Assembly: GCF_913063105.1 (NCBI RefSeq)
Contig: NZ_CAJXYQ010000001.1
Span: 62,001 to 126,000 of the forward strand
Length of the DNA stretch: 64,000 nt
Origin: an uncultured Draconibacterium sp.
Lineage (GTDB): Bacteria; Bacteroidota; Bacteroidia; Bacteroidales; Prolixibacteraceae
Direction of reading: 5' to 3'
In this document: in pieces, positions 1-9,539 of the stretch
Layout of the letters: each line of letters starts with the position of its first letter
Position numbering within the stretch: position 1 is the first letter of the stretch
Notes under the pieces: generated by a model
The model's input: the letters and a program-made list of their open reading frames with translations, nothing else
What the model was told of the DNA's origin: nothing
The model's database searches: none
Made by a program: the position numbers and the translations under genes

Positions 1-113
1 AAATCGGCTACCAGATTTATTGTAGTATCATCATCGCCACACGAGCTAATCATTGGCATTGCAATCGCAAGAACGGCCAAAAAAGCCAGCCATTTGTATA
101 TTTTATCTTTCAT
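1..113 (-). CDS. Partial surface lipoprotein at the PUL end (N-terminus only)
   Basis: Only the first 37 codons lie in the window; the gene runs off the left edge. Translation begins MKDKIYKWLAF and shows a classic lipoprotein signal: Lys-rich start, hydrophobic core, and lipobox ending in Ser-Ser-Cys25, followed by Gly-Asp-Asp-Asp. The acidic run just after the cysteine resembles the export signal that sends Bacteroidota lipoproteins to the cell surface. It is the last visible gene of the SusC/SusD locus, so it is probably a glycan-binding protein or a surface glycosidase. Which of these cannot be decided from 37 residues. It is separated from the gene upstream of it by 242 bases holding two strong hairpins, so its transcript level may differ from that of susCD. 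Confidence 0.75.
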   Translation of the reverse strand, partial: MKDKIYKWLAFLAVLAIAMPMISSCGDDDTTINLVAD

Positions 114-272
114 CACTTTTACAATTTCGTATTTAGAGCAAGCTTACAACACAAACACATGGCGCTCATTTTCTGCATTTTACATCGTTCGTTTTGTTTT
201 TTTACACGACATAGGAATTACAGGGTACCCAAAAGCACCTTTAACGTTTTAATCAAATTTTTCAGAAGGAAA

Positions 273-341
273 ACATAGGGAAGCCATAAGCTTCCCTATG
301 TCAAACCGAAGTTAAATAGTGGTTTTTCACCACTATTTAAC
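273..341 (-). terminator. Two tandem hairpins between PUL lipoprotein genes
   Basis: Two perfect hairpins lie between the SusE-position gene and the next lipoprotein gene. The first (311-341) has a 13-bp stem around a 5-base loop. The second (273-301) has a 12-bp stem around a 5-base loop and is followed, on the minus strand, by TTTTCCTTC. They could act as a partial terminator or as RNA-stabilising 3' structures that let the upstream susCD message accumulate above the distal genes. The rest of 114-355 shows nothing else. Confidence 0.6.
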
Positions 342-355
342 TGGAATATTGTGAA

Positions 356-1153
356 TTATTCAGCCGGAACATATACATATGTCCATCCGGTTGCCCATGC
401 TGCATTCGGAACATACAGCACCATTTTATCTTCGGTAAGCTCTACAATCTGGAACAAGCCACTACCGTTACCACCGCCGTCAACGCCACCTAAAATAATC
501 TGGTCGTTAACTTGCAGGGTTTGGTTTGTTACGTCAAGTACAAAGCTTCCTTTTTGTCCGGCACCATCAGCCGACGAGTAGTAAGTGTAGTTTGCAGCTC
601 CGTCAAGGTCGAAATGCATTTTACCTGCTACATCAGAAGGAGGACAGCATTCGCCACCAGCATTCCACCATACCGACCAAGGTTTATTCGATGGATCGGA
701 CATGAACCACCAAAGGCCACCGTCGCCACCAACACCATCAAAAACCCATGTTTTTCCGGCTGCAGTGTTTTCGCTAACCAAATCATACCAGTCCTGGTCA
801 AGCGGAGTATCCAACACATCAATTGTTACATCAATTGATTTTTCGAAAAACTCGGCACCTAAGGTTCCGGTAAAAGTAAAAGTTGAAGTACCGGGAATTG
901 GATAAATAATCTCAACTTTATTGGTTAATGCAATACCCAGGTTATAATCCCAGTAACCGGTAACTCCGGGCGTAGCCATTTCTAATACAAGCAGGTTACC
1001 GCCATTTGAGTTTTGAGTCACCACCAGCTCAACGCCATCAATGTTTGTGGAGTTCTCCAGTTCTTTTTCATCAACAATTGATTCGCAAGCTGAAAACAGC
1101 AAAACCAATAAGCCGAGTAAAAGACTAATATTTTTAAATTTATTTATCTTCAT
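356..1153 (-). CDS. SusE-position surface glycan-binding lipoprotein
   Basis: 265-residue lipoprotein with lipobox Phe-Ser-Ala-Cys23. It lies 21 bases after susD, where PULs usually carry SusE/SusF-like surface glycan-binding proteins. Residues about 40-110 look like a PKD/Ig-like fold. Residues about 120-265 are rich in Trp, Gly and Tyr (clusters GGLWWF and WSVWW, and a Cys-Cys pair before PPSD), which is typical of a carbohydrate-contacting beta-sandwich. No catalytic motif is visible. Likely role: capturing oligosaccharide at the cell surface for the SusCD transporter. The target glycan cannot be read from sequence. Similar small PKD-plus-Trp-rich proteins occur in beta-glucan loci, but that is only a memory-based hint. 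Confidence 0.7.
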   Translation of the reverse strand: MKINKFKNISLLLGLLVLLFSACESIVDEKELENSTNIDGVELVVTQNSNGGNLLVLEMATPGVTGYWDYNLGIALTNKVEIIYPIPGTSTFTFTGTLGAEFFEKSIDVTIDVLDTPLDQDWYDLVSENTAAGKTWVFDGVGGDGGLWWFMSDPSNKPWSVWWNAGGECCPPSDVAGKMHFDLDGAANYTYYSSADGAGQKGSFVLDVTNQTLQVNDQIILGGVDGGGNGSGLFQIVELTEDKMVLYVPNAAWATGWTYVYVPAE

Positions 1154-1174
1154 TTTTCTTGATTTTAAAAGTTA

Positions 1175-2887
1175 TTACCAACCTGGATTTTGCTCGTAAA
1201 CGCCGTTTGAAAGTCTGACTTCCGTTTCAGGGAATGGCATCAAACCTTTAATTTCAGAACGGTAGTTTGGCGAGTATTTCGCGTCAATTCCAGAATTACG
1301 TACATCAAGTGTATAGTTGAAAGCCGATTCAACATCTCCCCAGCGAACCAGGTCGAACCAACGTAAGCCTTCAAAAGCCAACTCGTACAAACGTTCTTGC
1401 TTAAGTGCGTCTAATGAATAGGCAACCGGATCCAAGCCGGCACGTGCTCTAACGCGGTTCATACCATCAGCTGTTCCGGTAATTTCAGAGTGCATAAGCA
1501 GCACATCGGCAAAACGCATAAAAATAAAGTCTTGTGCGTGCATTAGCTGCATATCTGTATTTCCCCAATTGTACAACTGAATAAACATACCCTTAACATC
1601 ACCACCATTTTCGCGGTGCTGAATAGCGATGTATTTTTTATTGAAGAAACCCGTTTCATGATCTCCTTTATCAGCTTCGTAACCACCGGCACCTTGCGCA
1701 GCATTACCTAATTCAAGTATAGAACCTTCTTTGCGCGGATCTTCAGCATCCCAGCTATTCCAAAGGTTCGGATTAATTGGACACCAGCCCCAACCCTGAC
1801 CAAAAGGAACCATTGAGTTATCGCGAACACCGGTAAACAGTGCCAGGCGGTTGGTATAAATATTTCCGTTGTTCCAACCCCAGTCGCCAAACGAGAAACG
1901 CTGAACAAACATGGTTTCATAATTACCTGTTCCGAAAGTTGGCGAGTGGCCGTCTTGTCCAACCCATGATAGGTTATTTTCGTGAGCCCATGGTAAAACG
2001 GTTGTATCGCCTGCCGAAATATTTACGTAAGAGTAAGGCCACAGGTTTCTGAAATCGCTAACCAGTTCGTGTCCACTATTATTTATACAGTCGCTTAAGT
2101 ATCCGGCAACATCAGAAGCCGACAGCGAACCACCGTCTGCCAATGGTAATACATCGGTGGACTGGCCTTCCATATTTGTCATATACCCGGTGTAGTACAA
2201 ATAAACACGACCAAGATAAGCTTGTGCTACCCATTTATTGGCGTGGCCATAGCTTGAAGTTGGTATTTCAGGAAATGGTGTAGACGGCATGGTTTCGATG
2301 GCCAATTTCAAATCTGATGCGATTTGTGCATACGTTTCTGTAATTGTATTTCTTGGTCCGTCTTTTGGATCGTCGATTGCAGTAATAAGCGGCACTCCAC
2401 CTAAAAATTTAACCAAACGGAAATAGAAAAACGCCCGCATAAACAGTGCTTCTCCAATCTGCTGATTTTTAAACTCCTGCGCCTCTTCTGCTGAAGCAAA
2501 GAAAGTAGAGAAATCAGCTTCGGCTGTTTTCTCAATAATGGCGTTTGCACGTGCAATACCATTGTACGACTGCGACCACAGATCACGATAAGTGTCTTCC
2601 AGCGGATCTTCAAAATTATCCACCCATTTGGCTGATTTATCGTCAGGACCACCACCACCTAACATCATGTCAGACAAAAGGTTGGCAGCCATCGATTCGT
2701 TACTGTGCACGTTTGGCGTATAAATCGCATTATACACACCGGCTATGGCTTCTTCCATATCGGTAGGTGTTGAATAATACGTATCCAAACTTTTACCGTA
2801 AAGGTTCTCTGTATCTAGAAATTCATCTCCGCAGCCTGTCGTAAACAACATTACGCATGCAACTGCTAAGTATATTATATTTTTCAT
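1175..2887 (-). CDS. susD: SusD/RagB family nutrient-binding outer-membrane lipoprotein
   Basis: 570 residues, usual for SusD. The signal ends in lipobox Thr-Thr-Gly-Cys19. The N-terminal helical part has the family-typical stretch DMEEAIAGVYNAIY near residue 45, TPR-like helices follow, and the C-terminus has the usual SusD ending (RWFDLVRWGD, then a short YNPGW-like tail, here EQNPGW). SusD acts as the hinged lid over the SusC barrel and binds the incoming glycan at the cell surface. It starts 13 bases after the SusC stop, so the pair is co-transcribed. Family assignment is firm; the bound sugar is unknown. Confidence 0.95.
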   Translation of the reverse strand: MKNIIYLAVACVMLFTTGCGDEFLDTENLYGKSLDTYYSTPTDMEEAIAGVYNAIYTPNVHSNESMAANLLSDMMLGGGGPDDKSAKWVDNFEDPLEDTYRDLWSQSYNGIARANAIIEKTAEADFSTFFASAEEAQEFKNQQIGEALFMRAFFYFRLVKFLGGVPLITAIDDPKDGPRNTITETYAQIASDLKLAIETMPSTPFPEIPTSSYGHANKWVAQAYLGRVYLYYTGYMTNMEGQSTDVLPLADGGSLSASDVAGYLSDCINNSGHELVSDFRNLWPYSYVNISAGDTTVLPWAHENNLSWVGQDGHSPTFGTGNYETMFVQRFSFGDWGWNNGNIYTNRLALFTGVRDNSMVPFGQGWGWCPINPNLWNSWDAEDPRKEGSILELGNAAQGAGGYEADKGDHETGFFNKKYIAIQHRENGGDVKGMFIQLYNWGNTDMQLMHAQDFIFMRFADVLLMHSEITGTADGMNRVRARAGLDPVAYSLDALKQERLYELAFEGLRWFDLVRWGDVESAFNYTLDVRNSGIDAKYSPNYRSEIKGLMPFPETEVRLSNGVYEQNPGW

Positions 2888-2900
2888 TGTCTAATTTTTT

Positions 2901-5900
2901 TTAAAACTCAACACTTAAACCAAACATAACTGTTCTCGCCTGTGGGTATAACCCAAGGTCAATACCTGAAGCCCAACTTGCGTCATGTCCAAAAGCGACT
3001 TCCGGATCCATTCCATCATAACCGGTAAAGGTGTACAGGTTACTTACTGAGGTATAAAGTCTTACATTCGAAATAGCATCGATATTTGAAAGCAGGTGTC
3101 CGAAATTGTAACCAAAAGTTAAGTTACTAACTCTTAGGTAATCGGCATCGTGCATGTAAATATCCGAAACAAAGTTGGTGTTGCGGTTCGATGAAGAACT
3201 TAAGCGCGGTAATCTGTCTGAGGTACCTTCTCCGTGCCAGCGATCGAAAATACCCGTGGTATAGTTCTGGTCGAAGTTATCGGCAAACGAACGATACGAC
3301 TGCATTACCTGCATACCGAATTTACCTGTAAAAGTAGCATTGGCGTAGAAGTTTTTAAATTCAGCACCTAACTGAATACCAATTTCCCAATCGGGGTTAG
3401 GATCGCCCAGCATTATTTTATCATCTTCATCAATAACGCCATCAAGGTTTTGGTCAACAAAACGCACATCGCCCGGACGTTGGTCGCTGAAATAAGGATT
3501 TCCTTCAGGAGTAACGTAAGCATCAACTTCATCCTGGTTTTGTAATAAACCATCGGTTTCGTATCCATAGAAGAAACCGATTGGCATACCTACCTCAACT
3601 CTTGATACTGCAGCAGTACCTTGAGACAACACGTGTGATGGTCCTTGAATTACGCCATCGGTATTGGCAATACTGGTAACTTCGTTTTTGTTGTAGGCCG
3701 CACTAAACGAAACATTGTATTTAAAATCGCCTACTTTATCGTTCCAGCCAAATACCATTTCAACACCAGTGTTTTCAATATCTCCACCGTTGATGTATGG
3801 GGCAGCAGCACCAAAAGTTCCAAGAATAGGTGCTTCAAGCAACCACCCTTTGGTTGTTTTCTTGTACCAGTCAAAAGTAACCGCCAGTCTTGAATCAAGA
3901 AGACGAGCATCAACACCAATGTTTAACTGTTCTGATTTTTCCCAGGTTACATCAGGGTTGGTTACCCGCTCCGGATAGGCGGTTGTTCCTGAAACCGGTT
4001 TTGTATCGCCAAAGAAATAACCAGGGAATACATAAGCAATTTGCGATGAATAGATAAAATTCGGAATTGACTGGTTACCGTTTTGTCCCCAGCTGGCACG
4101 CAATTTTGCAAAATCCAGAATTGAAATATCGTCCATGAAATCTTCTTCAGTAATTACCCAACCAGCAGCAAACGATGGGAATGTACCCCAACGGTTACCT
4201 TCGGCAAAGTTTGAAGAACCATCGGCACGTACCGTTGCCGAGAACATGTATCTTTCTTTAAAGTTATACTGTGCACGGGCGATATACGACATTAAGCCAC
4301 CGCCACCGGCTGCCCAATCGGCACCCCAGGTGTTAATTTCGCTAATCGACTCGGGACTTTGTGTATTATTTATGTACGCATATTTAGGATCGCCAGGGAA
4401 CAGCAAGTTGTTTCTTGAACCACCTACTTCCATATTAATCTGGTTTTTCAGCAACTCGGTACCTACCAGTACATCTACTTTATGGTCGCCAAACAAACGG
4501 CCGTAAGCAGCAGTAGTTGTCCAGGTCCAGTTGTTACCGAAATATTGGTTTTGCGAAGCGCCATCCACATCATCGTTATACAACAGTCCTAAACTGTAAG
4601 TAGGATTCATTGAACGGCCATAGCCAAACCATGCATCAACACCAAACGAACTTCTAACCACAAGGTCTTTAATTGGCTCAACTTTAATGTAAGCGTTACC
4701 TGTTACTTTGTTTCCTTTACCATAGTTGTAATTGTGGCGGTAATACATTCTTGCAATCGGGTTGGTTTGCCCGGTTGATAAACCATCTAAAGTTGGTGTA
4801 AAACCGTATTCGTTAATGTTGTTATCAATTGATGGTTGCCAGTATGCCGGCATCAATGGATTTTGAACCAGTGCATCGTGCAGGTCGTTCCAGTAAATGT
4901 TACCGGTACCCACACTGCGGTTTTCGGTATTGGTGTAAGTGAAGTTTTCACCAATGGTAATAATGTCGTGCTCATCGTTTTTATACAGAACAAATTCAGT
5001 ATTTAAACGAGCTGTTAATCTTTTGTACCCGGCATCGATGATATCGCCACCAATAATACCTGTTTGATCGAGGTATGAGATACCTGCTGAGTAAATTACA
5101 TCGTCGCTACCACCTGTGATGTTAACAGCATGGCTTTGCATTGATGCATCTTGTTTGGTTATTTCGTCAATCCAGTTGGTACCTTCCCAACCGTTTTGCA
5201 ACATACCCCAAATGTCTTCACCCAACTGAGTTCCCAGCTCGCCAGGAAAATTGTTATTTAACCAGGCATTGTTTTTCAAAATCGCTTCCCAGTTGTTTGG
5301 TGCCAAACCATCGTTAACCCTACCTTCGTCCATAATGTACATGTATTCCTGTGCATTAAGTGGATCGAGGTTTTTGTAAATGTTCTGAATACCATAGTAA
5401 CCATCGTAGGTAACCATTGGTTTTTTGTTTTTCGAACCTTTTTTAGTGGTAACAAGTACAACCCCGTTAGCAGCACGCGAACCATAAATAGCCGCCGAAG
5501 CTGCATCTTTCAGTACATCAATCGATTCAATATCACTGCTGTTCAGGTAGTCGATATTACCAACTGCAACTCCATCAACAATGTATAATGGATCTGAATC
5601 GCCAATGGTACCCAAACCACGAATGGTAACTTTAGTACCTGCTCCCGGCTGACCATTGTTACGTGTAATACTAACACCCGGAGTAGTTCCCTGTAACGCT
5701 TCCATTGCAGTTGAAGTATTCAAGGCTGCAATTTCTTCACCCTTTACATTAATGTTTGCACCAGTGGTTAAGGCCTTTTTTTGAACACCGTAACCAACAA
5801 CTACTACCTCATCAACGTCAAAAGCGTCACTTTCCAGAACAACGTCAACCTGCGTACGTCCGTCAACAGGTATTTCCTGCGGTTTCATTCCAACAAACGA

Positions 5901-6131
5901 AAACAGCAAAACTGCATCTCCTGAAACTTTCAAGGTATAAACCCCATCAAAGTTTGTAACAGTACCGTTTGTAGTTCCTTTAACAACTACTGTAACCCCC
6001 GGTAATGGCTGGTTGTCATCTGCCGAAGTAACTACACCGCTAAGTGTAACTTCCTGGGCAAATAAGCCAAGGGAAAATACAGTACTCAAAATCAACATGA
6101 GAAATTTTCTCATTCTTTGTTTTTCTTTCAT
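2901..6131 (-). CDS. susC: SusC/RagA family TonB-dependent outer-membrane transporter
   Basis: 1076-residue TonB-dependent receptor importing oligosaccharides across the outer membrane with SusD. After a signal peptide (about residues 1-25, ending LFAQ) comes a carboxypeptidase-D-regulatory-like domain (about 27-105, GVVTSADDNQPLPGVTV). The TonB plug follows, with VDEVVVVGYG and the SusC signature TIRGLGTIGDSDPLYIVDG, then the 22-strand barrel. There is no extra N-terminal STN domain, so it is not expected to signal through an anti-sigma factor. Control more likely comes from the neighbouring HTH regulator. A second Met seven codons in (near 6113) is an alternative start. The 461 bases upstream hold its control region. 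Confidence 0.95.
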   Translation of the reverse strand: MKEKQRMRKFLMLILSTVFSLGLFAQEVTLSGVVTSADDNQPLPGVTVVVKGTTNGTVTNFDGVYTLKVSGDAVLLFSFVGMKPQEIPVDGRTQVDVVLESDAFDVDEVVVVGYGVQKKALTTGANINVKGEEIAALNTSTAMEALQGTTPGVSITRNNGQPGAGTKVTIRGLGTIGDSDPLYIVDGVAVGNIDYLNSSDIESIDVLKDAASAAIYGSRAANGVVLVTTKKGSKNKKPMVTYDGYYGIQNIYKNLDPLNAQEYMYIMDEGRVNDGLAPNNWEAILKNNAWLNNNFPGELGTQLGEDIWGMLQNGWEGTNWIDEITKQDASMQSHAVNITGGSDDVIYSAGISYLDQTGIIGGDIIDAGYKRLTARLNTEFVLYKNDEHDIITIGENFTYTNTENRSVGTGNIYWNDLHDALVQNPLMPAYWQPSIDNNINEYGFTPTLDGLSTGQTNPIARMYYRHNYNYGKGNKVTGNAYIKVEPIKDLVVRSSFGVDAWFGYGRSMNPTYSLGLLYNDDVDGASQNQYFGNNWTWTTTAAYGRLFGDHKVDVLVGTELLKNQINMEVGGSRNNLLFPGDPKYAYINNTQSPESISEINTWGADWAAGGGGLMSYIARAQYNFKERYMFSATVRADGSSNFAEGNRWGTFPSFAAGWVITEEDFMDDISILDFAKLRASWGQNGNQSIPNFIYSSQIAYVFPGYFFGDTKPVSGTTAYPERVTNPDVTWEKSEQLNIGVDARLLDSRLAVTFDWYKKTTKGWLLEAPILGTFGAAAPYINGGDIENTGVEMVFGWNDKVGDFKYNVSFSAAYNKNEVTSIANTDGVIQGPSHVLSQGTAAVSRVEVGMPIGFFYGYETDGLLQNQDEVDAYVTPEGNPYFSDQRPGDVRFVDQNLDGVIDEDDKIMLGDPNPDWEIGIQLGAEFKNFYANATFTGKFGMQVMQSYRSFADNFDQNYTTGIFDRWHGEGTSDRLPRLSSSSNRNTNFVSDIYMHDADYLRVSNLTFGYNFGHLLSNIDAISNVRLYTSVSNLYTFTGYDGMDPEVAFGHDASWASGIDLGLYPQARTVMFGLSVEF

Positions 6132-6592
6132 AGATTTAATTTTGATTTGAATTACAAATAATTTCTATTCTACTATAGTTAGTCATCGCACACAAAGTGC
6201 AATTCATCTCATTTCAACTAATGGCGTAAAAAAGGTTGGGTTGAAAAGCCAATTCCGGCTTTTTGAAGTGCAAAAAGTATTCATAGTAAGTTAGTTTTAT
6301 AGTTTGTTAATTGTGGATATAACAATATGCTTATTGTTCGATGCACAATATAGTGTACAATTTTAATCTATTTATATTATTTAAACAAAATTTCACATTT
6401 CGAATATCAACGAAAAATTGACTTTTCCCAAGAATTTTACCCTATCATAAATACTACACAACCTATTACAAAATACATCAAATACACATCACAAGAATTT
6501 CATATCCCTGATTTACTGAATATTAACAAGAGTTACATTGTAAATATTACACATCTAACAACTATATGCTCTACAACATAAATTGTACTGAA
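6132..6592. promoter_or_regulatory. AT-rich intergenic control region of the PUL with an inverted repeat
   Basis: 461 bases without a gene between the regulator's 3' end and susC. The region is very AT-rich. It contains a perfect inverted repeat, AACAATA-TGCT-TATTGTT, at 6321-6338, followed within 25 bases by two more ACAAT-containing words (6344-6363). This is a reasonable candidate operator for the adjacent HTH regulator. I found no good TTG/TAnnTTTG promoter on the minus strand here, so susC may depend on activation. No terminator is evident after the regulator gene. Confidence 0.4.
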
Positions 6593-9484
6593 TTAAATAT
6601 TCGATAAGTAAGTTGATAGATTGATTGAGCGCGAGAGCTCCAATTTTTTTCTCAGTCGGTAGCGACTAATTTCTACTCCACGAAATGAAATATTAAGCAA
6701 TGTTGCTATTTCTTTGGTTGAAATATTCATTCGGATGTAAGCACAGAGCCTTAAATCTTTTGGAGATAGTTGCGGGAATTTTTCTTTCAATCGTTCAAAA
6801 AACTCCTTGTGAACCTCATCAAAATAGGTTTCGAAAATACGGTTCTGCTGTTTATCGTCAAGCTCTTTTTCAATGCGCCGCTTTAAAACGGCCATTTTCG
6901 ATTTTACAGCCCCGTCCTCGGTGGTGTTTTGTATTTTCTGCAGCTCTTGATTTACTTTCATCAAGAACCTGTTTTTATGAATGATATTATTGGTTTGATT
7001 GGCCAATTCCTTATCGCGGTAGATCATTTCTGCCCGCAACTTTTCATTCCGGAGTTTTATAATCTCTTTTTCAGCAATAACCGCCTGGTGTTGAAAATGT
7101 TCGTCTTTTTCCTGCATTTCCTTTTGATGAAGCACACGCGCCTGCTTTTCGCGCTGTTTAATACGGTACTGAATTACAAGAATTGTAACAACAATTGAAA
7201 CCAAAAGAAAAATAACATATAAAAAGTGTGCCCAGTTGGAGCGATACCACGGTGGCAAAATCGAGAAACTAAATTCACTAATGCCACTCTCTTTACCATA
7301 ATTATTGAGCGCTTTAATTTTAAAAGTATAGTCGCCAAACGGAAGGTTCGTAAAATCCTTGTAAGGATCAGCTGTCCAGGGCGACCATTGATCCGAAAAA
7401 TTTTCAAGATAATAACTAAAGCGTAAGTCTTTAAGATTTTCGTAAAAAGGCGAGTTATAATGAAAACGAATACTGTTCTTCCGAAATGGGAAATTAAAAC
7501 GCTCCGTATCACCTCCCAACGGATAAATCACAGAATCGAGATAGCTGAGTTCAACTTTTGTAATAAAGCTTTGAAAATCGGCATTGTATGACTTTGAGAA
7601 CTTCGAGTTATAATGTACAAAGCCCTGGTCAATTCCAAAAATGGTATATTGTTCATCCAGCGGATAAATAAATTCGAAAGCACTAACAAATTGTTCTCTT
7701 ATGGCATCAAACGGGCTGGTGATTTTCGTATAAGTTAAATCTTCGTTTTTGCGTAAAACACCCGACTCTGTTTCTGAAATATACCATACGTTTTCTTCTT
7801 CGTCACTCACAACTTTCTGAAGCTGCCCGCGAAGTCCGAATAATTCATTAATTGCATCAGCTTCTACAAAACTGTTGCTTGCTGTTTGGTAGGTAAAAAC
7901 ACCATCAACTGTGGAAACGTAAAGCTCATCATTCAATTCAAACAGCAAGTTGCTTCTATCGGATGGCAAACCTTGTGCTTTACCATACCTTGAGAAACGA
8001 ACAACACTGTCTGCTTTTTCATTTAAGCTCATTCGAAAAACGCCTTTCCCTCCGTGGCTCATCCATATATCGCCACCTTTATCTTGTTTGATAAACCGCG
8101 ATGATTCATTAAAACCTTTTAGTTTATGGGAATACTCCCACCCCCGGGCTCCTTTTTTCAATACAACCAGGCCATGATAGTGTCCTCCCAACAATAAATC
8201 AGGTTGATTTTTAAGCCTTATGTATCCCCAGGCTCCCGGTTCGTCAGAAATAAGTTCAGCTTTATCGGCCCGAATAAGATAAGTTCCGTTATTATGCCCG
8301 CACAACAACTGGTTATCGAATTCTTCAATAAACCAGACCTGCCCTTCGGAGTTTTCGACCAGGTTATAATCTGCATCAAGTGCATCACGCGATTCATACG
8401 ACCGCACAAAAAGTCCCTGATTGGTTCCAAGGTATAACTTGTTATTGTAAATTTTTGCCGAGTAACCTGTTCCCAATGTGCCCTGGCCGGTAAGATAGGT
8501 AATCGGAGAATTGGTTTCAACGTACGATATACCATTATCAAGCCCCAGCCACAAATTGTTGTCTTTATCAGGAAATACACTTAAAACCGTATTATTTTGT
8601 AACTCTTTTCCACGGTTTACAATGTGTAAAACTTCGCCATTGGCATCGGCAATAACCACCCCATTTAAGATGGTTCCAAATGCTAAGTTTCCGTTTGCAA
8701 ATTGCGTTGCACAAAACAACTTATTGGTTTTTATAAAGGAATTAACATCCGTGTCCCACTCGGTTAAATTACGCCCATTGTAATAAAACAGGCCTTTATC
8801 TGCAGTGCCAATTAACAAATTATCGGCATCAAGCTCTGTAATCGACAAAATCTGGGAGTTTTTAAGCGAATTGGCATAATTTAATTGCACCGGCCGGCCC
8901 TCAACAAGGGTAAACAAGCCTACTTCCAAATCCTGGTAATAAAGTTTACCTGCTATGTTAAACGAAAAATGAAATTTATTTTGAGGAACAACAATTTCAA
9001 TAGTTTCACCATTGTAAATAAATATTTTCTCAAAAGATTGAAAAATAACTTTACCCTCGATTTCATGAATTTTCCATACCTCATCAAAATCTCGATGCTG
9101 CCCGGGCACCAGGTTCAGCAGGCTCTTAAACTCGTATCTTCCACTACTGTTTCGTTGTATACATCCAAAATCGTAAGATAAGGCAGCGTAAATGTTATTA
9201 TTCGAATCAATAAATACCGAGCGAACCAGGGATGAAGGTACCGGGATTAATTCCCAATGAAAACCATCAAAACGCAGCACTCCATCGTTATTGGCAAAGT
9301 ACATAAACCCATCTTTATCTTGTGCAATATTCCAGTTTTGTGTACCGGCAGAATACTCAGATTTTTCGTAGTTACGAATATGAGGAGTTCCAATATATTT
9401 TTCTTGTGTAAACCCAAAAACCGGGAAAACCAAAAAAATAATCAAATACTTCCTTATATCACTTAACTTACATGTAAACTCCAT
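6593..9484 (-). CDS. PUL sensor/regulator: propeller, Y_Y_Y, transmembrane and LuxR-type HTH
   Basis: 963 residues. It has an N-terminal signal/anchor (IRKYLIIFLVFPVFG), periplasmic two-component-regulator propeller repeats (about 30-650), and a Y_Y_Y domain (about 671-745). One membrane helix (about 748-772) leads to a coiled coil (about 775-870), and a LuxR-type helix-turn-helix fills the last 65 residues (SPKDLRLCAYIRMNISTKEIA, followed by a recognition-helix-like stretch). Unlike hybrid two-component systems there is no histidine kinase or receiver domain, so ligand binding outside is coupled straight to DNA binding inside. It lies upstream of susC on the same strand and is the probable local activator. 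A promoter with a TATATTTG element overlaps the end of the next gene (9508-9539). The ligand is unknown but is probably the glycan of this locus. Confidence 0.88.
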   Translation of the reverse strand: MEFTCKLSDIRKYLIIFLVFPVFGFTQEKYIGTPHIRNYEKSEYSAGTQNWNIAQDKDGFMYFANNDGVLRFDGFHWELIPVPSSLVRSVFIDSNNNIYAALSYDFGCIQRNSSGRYEFKSLLNLVPGQHRDFDEVWKIHEIEGKVIFQSFEKIFIYNGETIEIVVPQNKFHFSFNIAGKLYYQDLEVGLFTLVEGRPVQLNYANSLKNSQILSITELDADNLLIGTADKGLFYYNGRNLTEWDTDVNSFIKTNKLFCATQFANGNLAFGTILNGVVIADANGEVLHIVNRGKELQNNTVLSVFPDKDNNLWLGLDNGISYVETNSPITYLTGQGTLGTGYSAKIYNNKLYLGTNQGLFVRSYESRDALDADYNLVENSEGQVWFIEEFDNQLLCGHNNGTYLIRADKAELISDEPGAWGYIRLKNQPDLLLGGHYHGLVVLKKGARGWEYSHKLKGFNESSRFIKQDKGGDIWMSHGGKGVFRMSLNEKADSVVRFSRYGKAQGLPSDRSNLLFELNDELYVSTVDGVFTYQTASNSFVEADAINELFGLRGQLQKVVSDEEENVWYISETESGVLRKNEDLTYTKITSPFDAIREQFVSAFEFIYPLDEQYTIFGIDQGFVHYNSKFSKSYNADFQSFITKVELSYLDSVIYPLGGDTERFNFPFRKNSIRFHYNSPFYENLKDLRFSYYLENFSDQWSPWTADPYKDFTNLPFGDYTFKIKALNNYGKESGISEFSFSILPPWYRSNWAHFLYVIFLLVSIVVTILVIQYRIKQREKQARVLHQKEMQEKDEHFQHQAVIAEKEIIKLRNEKLRAEMIYRDKELANQTNNIIHKNRFLMKVNQELQKIQNTTEDGAVKSKMAVLKRRIEKELDDKQQNRIFETYFDEVHKEFFERLKEKFPQLSPKDLRLCAYIRMNISTKEIATLLNISFRGVEISRYRLRKKLELSRSINLSTYLSNI

Positions 9485-9507
9485 TTGCCAATTGGGTCCT
9501 TTTTACA

Positions 9508-9539
9508 CAAATATAATCAATGATTTTTCTGAAATTCAA
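9508..9539 (-). promoter_or_regulatory. Bacteroidota-type promoter of the PUL regulator
   Basis: On the minus strand TTG (9537-9539), 21 bases, then TATATTTG (9508-9515) matches the Bacteroidota housekeeping consensus. Transcription would start about 9502-9504, giving a leader of roughly 20 bases before the ATG at 9484. The promoter sits inside the last codons of the upstream DUF3365 gene, so the regulator can be made independently of it. Confidence 0.55.
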
